Source: Sternotherus odoratus (Eukaryota; Chordata; Testudines; Kinosternidae). From it: DNA of 64,000 nt. The stretch is taken from contig JAVMKO010000002.1 in assembly GCA_032164245.1 (NCBI GenBank), positions 62,963,840-63,027,839 on the forward strand, written 5' to 3'. The stretch's first letter is position 1; each line of letters starts with the position of its first letter. Made by a program: the position numbers and the translations under genes. Shown here one piece after another: positions 11,598 to 22,644 of this stretch. Under the pieces are notes generated by a model, which saw only the letters and a program-made list of their open reading frames with translations, made no database searches and had not been told where the DNA came from.

Positions 11598-11742
11598 GAT
11601 ATGGGGAGGAGCTCAGTGGTTTGAGCATTGGCCTCTTAAACCCAGGGTTGTGAGTTCAATCCCTGAGGGGGCCATTTAGTATAAGCAAGGGACTGGACTC
11701 AATGACCTTTCAAGGTCTTTCCAGCTCTATGAGATAGATGCA
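11598..11742 (+). mobile_element. Cry-type (tRNA-derived) turtle SINE
   Basis: GAGCTCAGTGGTTTGAGCAT is a tRNA-like A box and GGGTTGTGAGTTCAATCCCT a B box, both close to the tRNA-Lys-derived SINE family of cryptodiran turtles. The tail has CTGGACTCAATGACCTTTCA and CCAGCTCTATGAGATAGAT. ATGCA occurs on both sides (11591-11595 and 11738-11742) and may be a target duplication. It splits Gypsy pol between RNase H and integrase. Confidence 0.85.
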
Positions 11743-12282
11743 TTGTCCCATTGCACTCATAACCACTGGAAGAAGAGTCTGAGTGGATGGAAATACCTTC
11801 TCCTGCTGTTCATGCCACCTGCAAAACCATAATAGGAAAACTGCAGTCTTCTTGTGTAAATGAGAAAAGATATGCTGACACACTGCGGTTATCTCACAAG
11901 GCTATACCTACAATTTATGCAAACCTCATCGGGCTAAAAACTTTTGAATTGCTCTAATTAAGTCCAACTGAATTGAGAAGAGCTCAGTGGAAAGATTCAG
12001 AAATTGGGCCTGTGCTGGAAGCTGTGAAAAAGGGAGAAAAACCCATCTCTAAGGTGAACTCTCCCTCCGCACAATTCTTCTTAAAATAGTGGGATCGTTT
12101 AGTGATCAACAAAGGCTTGTTATTCCATACCATCCACACGCTAAGGGGCCAAGTGCAAAAATAACTGCTGTTATGCCAAGAATACCACAAGATGGTGTTG
12201 AAGTCTTTGCATGATACCCATGGTCACTTGGGGGTAGACAAGACTTTGGAATTGGTCAGAGACCCGTTTTATTGGCCCAAAA

Positions 12283-13101
12283 ATGACAGGAACTGTGGAA
12301 AACCACTGCAAACGGTGCACTTGGTGTGTTAAGTGGAAGAGCCTGCCAAAAAAGGCAGCTTCTATGGTGAACATCGCTACGGATGCACCCATGCAACTGT
12401 TTTTCATTGACTTTTTGTCGTTGGAGCCTGACAGAAAGAACCACTCCAGTATACTGGTAGTTACTGACCATTTTACAAGGTATTCCCAAGCATATCCCAC
12501 AAAAGACCAAAAAGCCAGTACAGTATCCACAATTTTATGGGACAAATTCTTTATACATTATGGTTTCCCTGCCCAAATCCATTCTGACCAGGGAAGAGAT
12601 TTTGAAAGCAGGCTACTTCATGAACTGACGAAAACCCTGGGAATAAAGAAGTCCAGTACCACTCCTTACCATCCTCAGGGAGATCCACAACCGGAGAGAT
12701 TCAACTGGCCTTTGATAAACATGTTGAGAACTATGCATCCATCCCAAAAGACCAGATGGAGTAAGCATGTCAGTTACCTTGTACATGCTTACAACTGCAC
12801 TAAAAATGAGTCCACTGGATTTTTGCCTTATTATTTAATGTTTGGTAGAGAAGCAAGGCTACCAATTGACTTATGTTTTGGAATATCCTCTGATGAAGCT
12901 AGCGAAACAACTTATCTCCAGTACATTCAGAGTCTTAGACGTGACCTGCAGGAAGCTTACAAACTGGCCTCCCAAGCAGCCAGAAAAAGCAACTTTGTCA
13001 ACAAGCAGAGATATGATCGTCGGGTCCGTGAACAGGAACTGCAGGTAGGAGACAGTCTTAATCTGAACTCTAGGGCTCACTGGAAAGCACAAATTAGCTG
13101 A
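12283..13101 (+). CDS. Gypsy integrase, intact ORF within a decayed element
   Basis: A 272-codon open frame covers most of a Ty3/Gypsy integrase. Near the start, HCKRCTWCVKWK is the end of the HHCC zinc-binding domain; its upstream half lies in another frame. The catalytic core has the first Asp in FFIDFLSL, the second in HSDQGRDFES and the Glu in PQGDPQPERFN, so the DDE triad appears complete. NKQRYDRRVREQELQVGDSL marks the start of the C-terminal domain, truncated by a stop at 13099-13101. Integrases of this type join retrotransposon cDNA to host DNA. The ATG is simply the first one in frame, and host expression is unknown. The neighbouring reverse transcriptase and RNase H are broken, so this is either chance survival or a candidate for co-option. 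Confidence 0.8.
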   Translation: MTGTVENHCKRCTWCVKWKSLPKKAASMVNIATDAPMQLFFIDFLSLEPDRKNHSSILVVTDHFTRYSQAYPTKDQKASTVSTILWDKFFIHYGFPAQIHSDQGRDFESRLLHELTKTLGIKKSSTTPYHPQGDPQPERFNWPLINMLRTMHPSQKTRWSKHVSYLVHAYNCTKNESTGFLPYYLMFGREARLPIDLCFGISSDEASETTYLQYIQSLRRDLQEAYKLASQAARKSNFVNKQRYDRRVREQELQVGDSLNLNSRAHWKAQIS

Positions 13102-13720
13102 CTGGTGGAGTGCAGACTCCTACATAGTGGTTGATAAGCTACAAGACTTGCCTGTATACTGCGTTAGGATGGAAAATGGAAAAAATGTTTAAGACTATTC
13201 ACTGAAACCACCTCTTGCCAGTGGGGCAGTTAATAGGTGAAGAGAACAATAGTAAATGTGGTTCCTCCCGGTGACCCTTTACTCATTCGAGACTAAGGAA
13301 GCCAGTTCCTGCAGAAAGAAGCCAATTTGAATCTTCCGAGGAGACAGACAGTGAGTCTTTAACTTCCTCTGGAGAAAATGATCCCCATTCAAAAAGTAGC
13401 AGTGAGGAGGAATTCGTCCCCTATTATCCACCACTTCCTATGCTTCATGAGGTGTTACGTGAGGTAGAAACTGTTCAAGAGGGAGAATCTAGGCCTCCCT
13501 CTAGCTCAAATACTTAACCCTGAAGCTGTACCATTTGTACCTCGTTAGTCAACAATACAGCAAGGTAACTGCCTGCTGGTACCTCCTCAAGAGGCAAGTG
13601 GTTTACCAGCTAGTATGGCTCCATTTGCAGAGGATGTGGGAGAAGCCATGCAACCTGCAGAAAGAGAAATCATTGATTGTCCTGCAGCCATTACTGCTGA
13701 AAGCATTTGATTCATTAACC
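13102..13720 (+). pseudogene. Gypsy pol C-terminal tail remnant
   Basis: Beyond the integrase stop, broken frames read an acidic stretch with SSEETDSESLTSSGENDPHS (13334-13393) and YYPPLPMLHEVLREV (about 13423-13467), as in the proline- and acid-rich tails of these elements. No env gene or convincing 3' LTR follows. Confidence 0.5.
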
Positions 13721-13790
13721 TTTGTATTTTTCCTTCAGAAGGCTGGTGACCTTGAGATCCCAGCTGATACATGGTGCATCACTCTGTTTT

Positions 13791-13912
13791 AGGGTGACCA
13801 GATGTCCCGATTTTATAGGGACACTCCCGATTTTTGGGTCTTTTTCTTATACAGGCTTCTATTACACCCCACCCTCTGTCCCGATTTCTCACATTTGCTG
13901 TCTGGTCACCCT
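13791..13912. mobile_element. Short MITE with perfect 12-bp terminal inverted repeats
   Basis: The element begins AGGGTGACCAGA and ends TCTGGTCACCCT. Interior GTCCCGATTTTATAGGGAC is itself palindromic. If the first and last bases are taken as part of the flanks, a TA duplication is possible, which would suit Tc1/mariner-type insertion. It is a family I recognise from turtles. Confidence 0.85.
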
Positions 13913-16900
13913 ACTTTGTTTAAGGTATAACATGCATCCCCATCACCTCTGAGACCAGAGATCTAGGGGAAAGGTACAAGGAGAGCAAGTCTCAAGTCTG
14001 GGTTATCAAACACATGACAACCTCACTTTCTTTTTGCATGTATGTGGGAATTGTGCCCTTACAGACCCCAAGCTCCTGAGAGACAGCAACCAATTTCTCA
14101 CCTCCTCTCAGGCAATCAAAATCTTAAGCTTATCCTGCACATACCAAATCTGGCATTTCTTTTCTTCATGTGCCATTGTGTGTGTAAGAGAGAAGTGTGG
14201 CTCAACAGCCGCCTTTAGTCAACACAGTCAATCGGCTTAGGAATGTAATCATCTCGAAAAAAGCGGCAGGCTAAACTGCAGTCACTTGTTGCTAATAAAA
14301 GTTACAGTATTAAGCCCCAGCAGGAGACGAGTTTTTGTTTGCTACAACTAAGCGTTTGGTTCTCCTTGTGCCTTGCAGCATAGCAATATTGTACCTTGAG
14401 AGCGAGTCTTACAATAGAGCAAATGTGGAAGAGACACTTATACAATAAGTATTTACTCTGCCAGTGGTTTTCAGTGTTACCCTGTGAACATTCCTGTTTG
14501 AATAGGAGACTTTCCCTCCTCCCCCTTACTCTTTCTGCTTGCTTCTGTATTGTTAGTCACAACTGTGTGCTTCTGGCATGTGTGGCAATTACTAGCTTGA
14601 CTGCAGGATCAAGCAGACTGGCTGAGGCAGCAAGGCCTTATTTAAATAAAGAGCTTTGATTTATAGTAAGGAGTGGCGAGGAAACCTACCGGACACACTT
14701 GAAGCAACTCTGGACCCAGTTACCCGAGAGACACCATGTTTCAAAGGTTTGTCCCCCTGTGTCAGAGTGCTGAGGGATAGCACCTGAGCCAGTACTGTGG
14801 CTATCAGTATTTATTAGGTTCCCATAACCGATCAGAGATGTACCTTATTACCAGGCCACACTACAGCTAGTGAGTCCACGTGCCTATTGACGGGGAAGCT
14901 ACAGAAAAGGGCACAGGGTGGGAAAAGGACAGAAATACAAGGCGAGGAGACCCTGACAAAGGGAGGCCTCCAAGTAGCCCCTCCTTACCCCCCTCTTTTG
15001 GAGAAGGGGATAGAATGTTAAGATATGGTATGTAAAGGTTTGGCAGCCCCTGTTTGTGGAGGAATTAATAACAAACTACACTGTGGTGGTTGTAAGCAGC
15101 AAGGTCACAGCGCAGTCTGTGGTCATGCAGAAAGGGAATGGGAAAGATGAAGGGATTGCAGCCCAGGCACCCTGTCACATCCCTATTCACTGTATTTATT
15201 TCTCATTTTATTTACTGGATTTACTTCTTGTGTACAGTGCTTAATGGGCAACTCTGGAGTCTGACTGAGTCAGAACAGGTCAGCAGTACAGCCAGCACTG
15301 TCCTGTCTAGGTGACTGAACCCTTGACGTGGAGAGACCACCTTTGGGAGTTAGGGGGCACTTCATTTGCTGTAACTTGGTGTCTCCGCTGTAACTGCCAA
15401 CCCTGCTAGTAGGTTTTGTGATGTGGACACTGTCTCAGTCAAATTCCCAGTGGACCATCAAATAATTTTAGAACAACTACTGGATATCTACCAGAGCTAG
15501 TAACAATGTCCAGGCATTATTGACTTGGACTGAAGTGAAAACAGTGGATGAAGGTTGATTTTAATAGCAACCACTACAATTTACTCCATATAATTTATAA
15601 TTGATTTTTCACTTAATATACAAGAAGCTAGTATTGTGCACTTCAGAAGCTACAGCATGCCTCAAATGCCCAAAGGGGACACACCATTATAACAGCAGCA
15701 ACCAATAGCATCTAATTTGAATCATTTCTGGTCAGTCGGTCTAAGCCAGGTCACTGGTACCAGAAGCCTTTCCTCCAGCTGAGGACACGCTCTGCACCTG
15801 TCCATAAGGGTATTCTGTAAGTCATGCACTACAGCTAATGTGACAGTTTTCCTCTCAAGGGGCTACACATCACATGATGCCAGCATTCTCCCAGCCTCTG
15901 GAGCCCAGACTGTGGGTCTCTTTCTGAATCTGCCTGCTTCTTGAGTTGAAAAGCCTACTTCTTCTGACCCTCGCGTTAAGCGTACATTTTCTCTGCAGGT
16001 ACGGTACGGCAACTCGAGTTTCATCCACAAGCAGACATATTGCCTTGTTCAGCCTAAACGTTTAGCACTCAGCCTGAGTGTCTGAACTGAAAGTGCGAGT
16101 CTGAATCTCCAGCCCCACTCAAGGAAGAAAAGAAGAGCAGGCGCCAAGCCTGACACTTCTGTGCCTCCTTTGTAGGGTAATATCAGAAAATGTCATGGGA
16201 AGATTTAAATAGAAACGGCTCCATTTAATGGGATTTTGGTCACAGGACTGTGGATCACTTTAGCAGCATAAATGGTACATTTGAAGCACTGCCCCGTGCA
16301 GTAAAGTTCTGGCTCACTGTTCTTTGCTAGAGGTTTAATGGCGGGCTCTTTTGCATTTCTTCTGAGTGCTCTGCAGAAAGAAAAATAAAAAATCTGCAGT
16401 ACACGTAGAAGATGTGATGGCTTAACACATTGTATTGCCTGGTGCTGAAGGCAAAATCCTGACAAATGCTTTTCTCCTTAACCGTGTTATATGCTAATTG
16501 ATGAGAAAAGTGGATTTAATTATCAGAATGTACAGTTCATTTCATTGAATTTGAATGCCATGCTTTCTAAAGTGAACATGTCAAAGCAACTGTTCCAGCA
16601 TTTCTCTCTGACCAGTGTTACCTGAGACAGCTGTTGATTTCTTTTTCCTCAGAAACCTGAGTCTTCTAGGTTCTGAGCTGAGAGGAGTAGAGGCAAGGTA
16701 GGAGGGCCTGGGGAAGTGAGCCCATTGGTCAAGGAGGTTATGTTTATTGGATAGCGTGTATGGATGGGGTGAGCAATGGCAGAGTGGGAGCTAGATTAGT
16801 AGGAGAGAAGCTGCAACTAGGCTAGAATAAAGACTTAATACGGTTTCCCCCCCTATTCTGCCCTTTATTGTAAAGTGTTCTAATTTTCCATTCTGAAAAG

Positions 16901-18825
16901 GGGGGGAGGAAGAGAGCAACCCTTCCTCTCTTCACTTCCCCACTATCATCCGTTATCACCCACCAAGTCCCTTCCCTGGGAAACCCTCCAGCCCAGCATT
17001 CCACTTGTCACTGAAAACTTGCAGGGGGAACTGGGAGCAGATTGCTGTGTATAGCCTGTCAGGTATTCTAGGCACCAGCCACCACTGGTTTCCCTATATG
17101 TGCCCTCCAACATGCTAACCAGTAAAAAACAACGGACGCTCATGGAGCCCATAGCTGAATGGCACTTCGCTCCTAGTCTCGGACTATATCTGGAGTTTTA
17201 CATTGCAGGGGGAGATGGTGGCTGGATCCAGTATGCAAATATGTCAACTTATGCAAATTAGCACCTCTCTGAAAATGAGTGACTTGGGCACTATCTGATA
17301 TTTTGCACAAACAAACAAATTTAGGTTAAGGAAAGGGAAAGTGATTCCCTGACAGGGATAGTTTGCCCATGCAGCCCATTCATTTTTCAAGTGAAGATTG
17401 TATCTCAAAGGAGTAGGATCTGGGGATGAAGAGAAGCAACCCTAGCTTCTCTCTTGTCCTATTCACTTTTTCCAGTTCCTCCTCCTTAGTCCTCTTTCTC
17501 TTCCTATGCTCCTTGTCTCCTCGCCCTCCTGTGATCTGTTTTCTCTTAACTGCTTAGGCCACTATCTGCATCTGCCTCCACCCTTCAACGGATCCTTTCT
17601 TAGCACTATTTTCTCCTGCTCAGTCTCTTGGATCTTTCTCCCCTCTTACCCTGCGCGCTTTCTCTACCTGCTGCCAGAGCCTGCTCACCTGGAAACGCCA
17701 GAGCCTCTTGTTCAATGGATACTTCTGCCCTTGTGTGAGGTGTGAGTTACTCTTTCACAGACACTAATGGTAGCATTCAGATCAGTCTTTCCCAAGCCTG
17801 CAAAATCAGCCCATTTAATGATCACCAGCTGCATACCTGGTATAGAAGGGCCTTTATTTTCTTCCTCCTGCCACATGGACTCAGCTGCCAACTATCTCTG
17901 TTGCAGTTCCTAAATCCCATGTCTCTACAACTAGGCTCTGAGATCCCAGCCATGTTGCTCTGTCTCCCAGCCTGGGTCCTCACTGTGCTGGTCTACCCTC
18001 TCTGTGGAGCTGTTCTCCTCCTCCTCACCCCGTATTGCTAGGTAGCTAGAACAGTAGTACCTGGGTGTGCATGGAAGGGTTAATTCTGAGCATTTGGTCC
18101 AACTCTTTATGGAATTAACCAGGTTTCCAATCCTGAGTCTGACATGTTATTTTTGGCCACGTTCCATTGGATCACAGACCTCCCAATCTTTTCTCACTGA
18201 TATTTGCCATTCCACGGGAGGCTGATCTCCGCCATCCCGAAACCCAGTCATCTGCCAAAGTGACCGACGTCATCTGCCCTTTCACTACCTCATCACCCTA
18301 GCTGGGCTGCAATATTTGTGCACTGGCATCAGGTCAGCTGGCATCACATGCACAAGGTGGCATTCTGTGAACCATGCTCGTACTAGAAACGGAATGAAGT
18401 CAAAGAAAAAGTGTTGGCCTCATGGGATGTCTACTGAATCTGTTGCTGTATTCACAGATGTCCATACCGCCCATTCTCCTCTTGACAATATTGAGCCTAA
18501 CTACTATGTCCTTCATTTACACCTTCTCGGATTGACCTCTCTCTCCTCTGATTGACTTTTCTATCCTATAGTCTTTTACTTATTGACCCTTTCATTCTCC
18601 TCTGATTCATTACCTGCGTCAATCATTTTTTATGCCTATTTATTTTCTTCTTTTATTGTTTGCTTGCTGTTTAAATTAATTCTTGCCCGAAGGATGCATC
18701 TCCAAAATACCCTTTTGGACTTTATTTTCAAATTGCAATGTAGAACAGACATCATTAAAGGAATCAGCATTTACTCACTGTTACCACAGAGGAGTAACTA
18801 CGATAACACAAGTAACTAAGTAACT
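13913..18825. other. Intergenic DNA with possible LTR-like traces
   Basis: No credible gene is seen. AATAAA signals in a promoter-poor context at about 14296 and 14646 are followed by sequence resembling the ends of LTRs, but I found no paired LTR or target duplication. A pyrimidine-rich stretch spans 17440-17700. Confidence 0.45.
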
Positions 18826-18827
18826 AA

Positions 18828-18903
18828 CCTTTAGTTAGTCTTTAAGTGCCACAGGACTCCGTCACTTCTACAATTCCAGACTAACATGGCTACCTCTCTG
18901 ATT
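18828..18903 (-). mobile_element. GTAGCC..GTTAGTCTG family repeat
   Basis: Reverse-strand copy: TTAGTTAGTCTTTAAGTGCC, then CAGGACTCCGTCAC and CCAGACTAACATGGCTACC. Confidence 0.75.
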
Positions 18904-20850
18904 CTTAAGATAACACAGTTATGCTCTAAGTTTAGGAGAGGGAAACAATTCAGTTACTACTGAATAAATGAATTTTTATATGCAAGAGAATTAATTTCTG
19001 TTCCATTTGAAATTCACATGCTGCCCTGACCTTCATGTGAAAACTTCTCCCCTTGGACCTTTCCCCAACTACACTCAGGAACTGCAGCAAGTCATATATT
19101 AAAAGGTACATTTGTATCATGGACCTTTTCTTGATTGAAATGAAACCTTAAACACTTTTTAAAATCAGTTTCAGTAATAGCAATGCAGGTCACAGCAAAA
19201 ATCTGGACTTCATGGGCAAGTAGTAGAGTGATTCGTCTGAGATGTAATACGCTCTGCGTTACTCTGTGATAGTCCGTTAGATGCTACCTTAATCCCAAAT
19301 GGTGCATATTAATGAAAGTCCTATACCAGATAACACAGAATATTTAAGGGGCCACAAACTTGTTGATCTTAATAACAGTAACTTTGAGATGGGAGTAAAT
19401 AGCCGTGAACTACATTCCTGGTAGGGGGAAAAATCAAGACGAGAGATGATATACAATGCAAGGCCTTTTTCACAGGAGGAATAAGTAATTTACATTCACT
19501 AAAGAAGGCAAGAGATTGTAGGTTTTCCTCTCAAACAAGGAAAGTGTGTACACAGTAATTGCTAGTTCTCAATTCATTGCAAACCTACATCGTTCACAGA
19601 AAATAGAGCCACTCCCAAAATGAATTCCTTCTCTTCCCCACTTCAGAATATGGCTATGATATTCATGCTGTATTATACAGAACAGTTCTGAGATACTTTT
19701 GCTGCAAAACAAAAGTAATTTGCATATAATTATTTACTTTTTCAAATATCTGCAGTTCATTTGTACCTCCTAAATACACAAGCACCCATACAAGCAGGAT
19801 AGCACACACAAAACACACTTTTGAGTAATTGTACATGTAGATGAGTACCAGGCAATGGTGTGTTTTGTGTGTGAAATCACACCTTTGCAAAAGCAGGAGC
19901 AGATTTTGTTGGTATAACTTTGGTAGTTTTGATAAAAAATAAATCTTGGTTATGTAACTGATAGTCTAAATCTCCTCACACACACACAAGTTCTGAGTAG
20001 TGCTTGTTTTGTAATGAAGAATACGGTTCAGAACGTTAATCATCTTATTGCCAAATATCAGCTATACCAGCCCTTCATACTCTCTAGAAAACACTCCAGG
20101 CTTTGATGTGGATCAGCTTAGCGCCAGTGAACCGAAAAGCCTAAAAGTCAATTGCTTCTGTTTGGTATCAGTTCCTCCCTCGTGTTTCAGTCAACATTTG
20201 GACTTTTTGTCAAGCTATTGCTATTTCTGGGGCCAGATTCTCTCCAGCTCTCATAAGCAGGGAATTCTTCAGTATACAGGAATCTGCTGCTAAATCACCA
20301 CTACACCACACCACCCTCACCTCAGCAGAGCGACTAGGCTGACCGGGATCAGGAAGGGTGGGACCAAGGCATTACTGAGCTTTCGCTCATTGCAACTAGA
20401 GGATGACCCCTTTGATGGCCATTACTAGCTGGGATAGCATAGAGCAGCCCGGAGGCTCTTCTAAACTTTGGCAGAACCAGCACAGAGAATCAGGTTCCTT
20501 TATGGCCTCTTCTTTTTGTCACACCCAGTGGAGATGGGATGCTGCAGATAACCTGCAAGGTTAATATCAGAAACATAACAGACCGCTCTCCAAAGTTGAT
20601 TTATTACTCAGACTAAGCTTTATCTTTAGGTATATGAAAGGCCAAAAATAGCAACAGCGACCTCTGGGTTTTTCCAGTCAGGATCTTGTGCCACAAATAC
20701 TTACCTGGGCCTACATGTCAGTTAAATATTGCAGCTGCGAATCAGTTAGACATCTAACTGGTAGTAGTTAGGACTACAAGCAATTTTGAGCAGAACCATG
20801 CTTCCCCAAAAAGGGAGACCAGGGCCAACCACCTGGCCTTAGCTGCAGTG
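18904..20850. other. Intergenic DNA, nothing recognised
   Basis: AT-rich, no supported ORF; a short (CA)n lies at 19977-19989. Confidence 0.5.
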
Positions 20851-20855
20851 CACCC

Positions 20856-20945
20856 TCAGGGCTGGATTCTCAGTAGGTGTAAATCAGTGTAGCTCCACTG
20901 AAGTCAATGAAGTCATGCCAGTTTACAACAGCTAGGAATCTGGCT
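20856..20945. mobile_element. Palindromic MITE (CTGGATTCTCAG..GTGTAAATCAG family)
   Basis: The left half GGCTGGATTCTCAGTAGGTG folds with the right half, which contains CCAGTTTACAACAGCTAGGA then ATCTGGCTC. The middle, TAGCTCCACTGAAGTCAATG, is typical of a common turtle palindrome. Confidence 0.7.
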
Positions 20946-20949
20946 CTCG

Positions 20950-22555
20950 TTGTACGAAAGGGTCATGACTGAAACAATCATTAGGTTTCACAAGTGCCCT
21001 GGTCTTGCATCTGTCAAAAGTAAGGAAGCACTGTGCATATCTTATCTTTTCAAACCCTGACTGTGATAGCTAGCGTGCACAATGCATTGTGAGCAAAACC
21101 CACAAATGGTTTAATGGCAGGTACATAATAGCCCGTTAGTACAGGTTTGCCTGGGATGCTGGCAGGTGTTTACATGAAATTTTGCCCCACTTGTCAGAGC
21201 ATATAGGACAGCCAGCACCTGGCAACTCCTACTGAACAACACATTCTTTAATTGCTCTGAAGCAACAGCTGCCAACCTTGTTAAATAAACAACAGGTTCT
21301 GCACCTGCTTGAACAAAACCCTGACCTCACTCTCAGCCAATCAGGAGACAGTCAGGTAACTCTGCCCGCCTGCCCTCATACACTATGGCCTTGGGGATTA
21401 GTAGGCATCTATCAGTATTGATTTGTCCTTTCTCTGCTATGATTTGCCCTACCTTTCTCTTGAGTGTGTTCTATTCAGGCAAGAAACGTAAAAATCTTGC
21501 TAATTAGATTTCTGTTTTAAGGCCGATTTTTCTTCTCTCTCAACACACACAAACTCCCAGACATAAAGGCACAATGGTAGTGAAAAAACATGACTGAGGC
21601 ACACTATCCAACTGCTTAAGTGTTTGTAGGGTACCCGGATAGAACAAAGAACGGCTACAAGGTGTTTCTGAATACCCATCTGTTTGATTCACGGTAGAGC
21701 CTTTATTCTCCAAGGACAAAGGGGAGGGAGGTGGGGAAAGGGCCAGACCCCCAGTTGGAGTAAACTGACCCTGAAGTCAATGGAGCTAGCAATGCTGATT
21801 TGTGCTAAAACAGGATCTGTCTCAGAAACTATGAAGAAATTCTTGTATAGAATTCCATGTGCACTCAGGGGCAGTTAAATGAAATCTCAATGCCTGGTGA
21901 ATGAGTTTCTACAACAAACAAAGGTGTTTCGATCCATGAACTAATTGAAACCAGCAGGATTACCAGGAACGATGCTGTAGCACCAAGGGCAGGGTTATTT
22001 ACCACCTGAAGGAAGATTTTTCCCTCCTTTCCACTCTTTGAAATGAGACATTCGGGGGCACACAGCCGCATCTATTTCAGATCTCAACCGGTGATAGGTG
22101 CCTGTCGGTGTAGGTTTTAACACAAATAAAAAGGAGAATGTGTGCGAAGATCCTCGTGATGCATACGTGAGACAAAGGACAAACTGCAGGAGAGGAACTC
22201 TTGGTAAGGCAAAGGGAGAGAGGCATTCCAAGCGACACAGAAAAACAGTTGACAAAATATCAAGGCTATCCACATAGACTTGCTCTCGGGCAACACACTT
22301 AGTTTCTTCATAAGATAGAGAATCATGCTAATTTGGCTGCAATCTTTTGATCTACAGAGCAAGACTTCCCCCCATTTCTTCCTCTTTAAATGTTTTATTG
22401 GAAATTAAAAAGAAGAAAGTACTTAGAAGGAGCCTTCATACAACAATTTCAACAGAAAGGACCATCTGCTGGGACTCTGCCAGATTATGAAAAGAGAATG
22501 AAACAGGAGCATAGTAGCTGTTTTCTGTTTTAAAAATCCAAGATGTATTAACCAC
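20950..22555. other. Intergenic DNA, nothing recognised
   Basis: No gene-like ORF or definable repeat was seen. Confidence 0.5.
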
Positions 22556-22559
22556 TAAA

Positions 22560-22640
22560 ATCTGTCAGTCTATAAGGTGCTATAAGACTCTGTCGCTTTT
22601 GCAGCTCCAGACTAACATGGCTACCACTCTGATACTTAAC
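22560..22640 (-). mobile_element. GTAGCC..GTTAGTCTG family repeat
   Basis: Contains CTCCAGACTAACATGGCTAC, then CACTCTGATACTTA, with a diverged GGTGCTATAAGACTCTGTCG preceding. Confidence 0.75.
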
Positions 22641-22644
22641 TCTG

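Noticed and set aside
11598..11665. tRNA gene-like A and B boxes
   Set aside because: They belong to a tRNA-derived SINE followed by a SINE tail; there is no complete cloverleaf with a proper acceptor stem that I can see.
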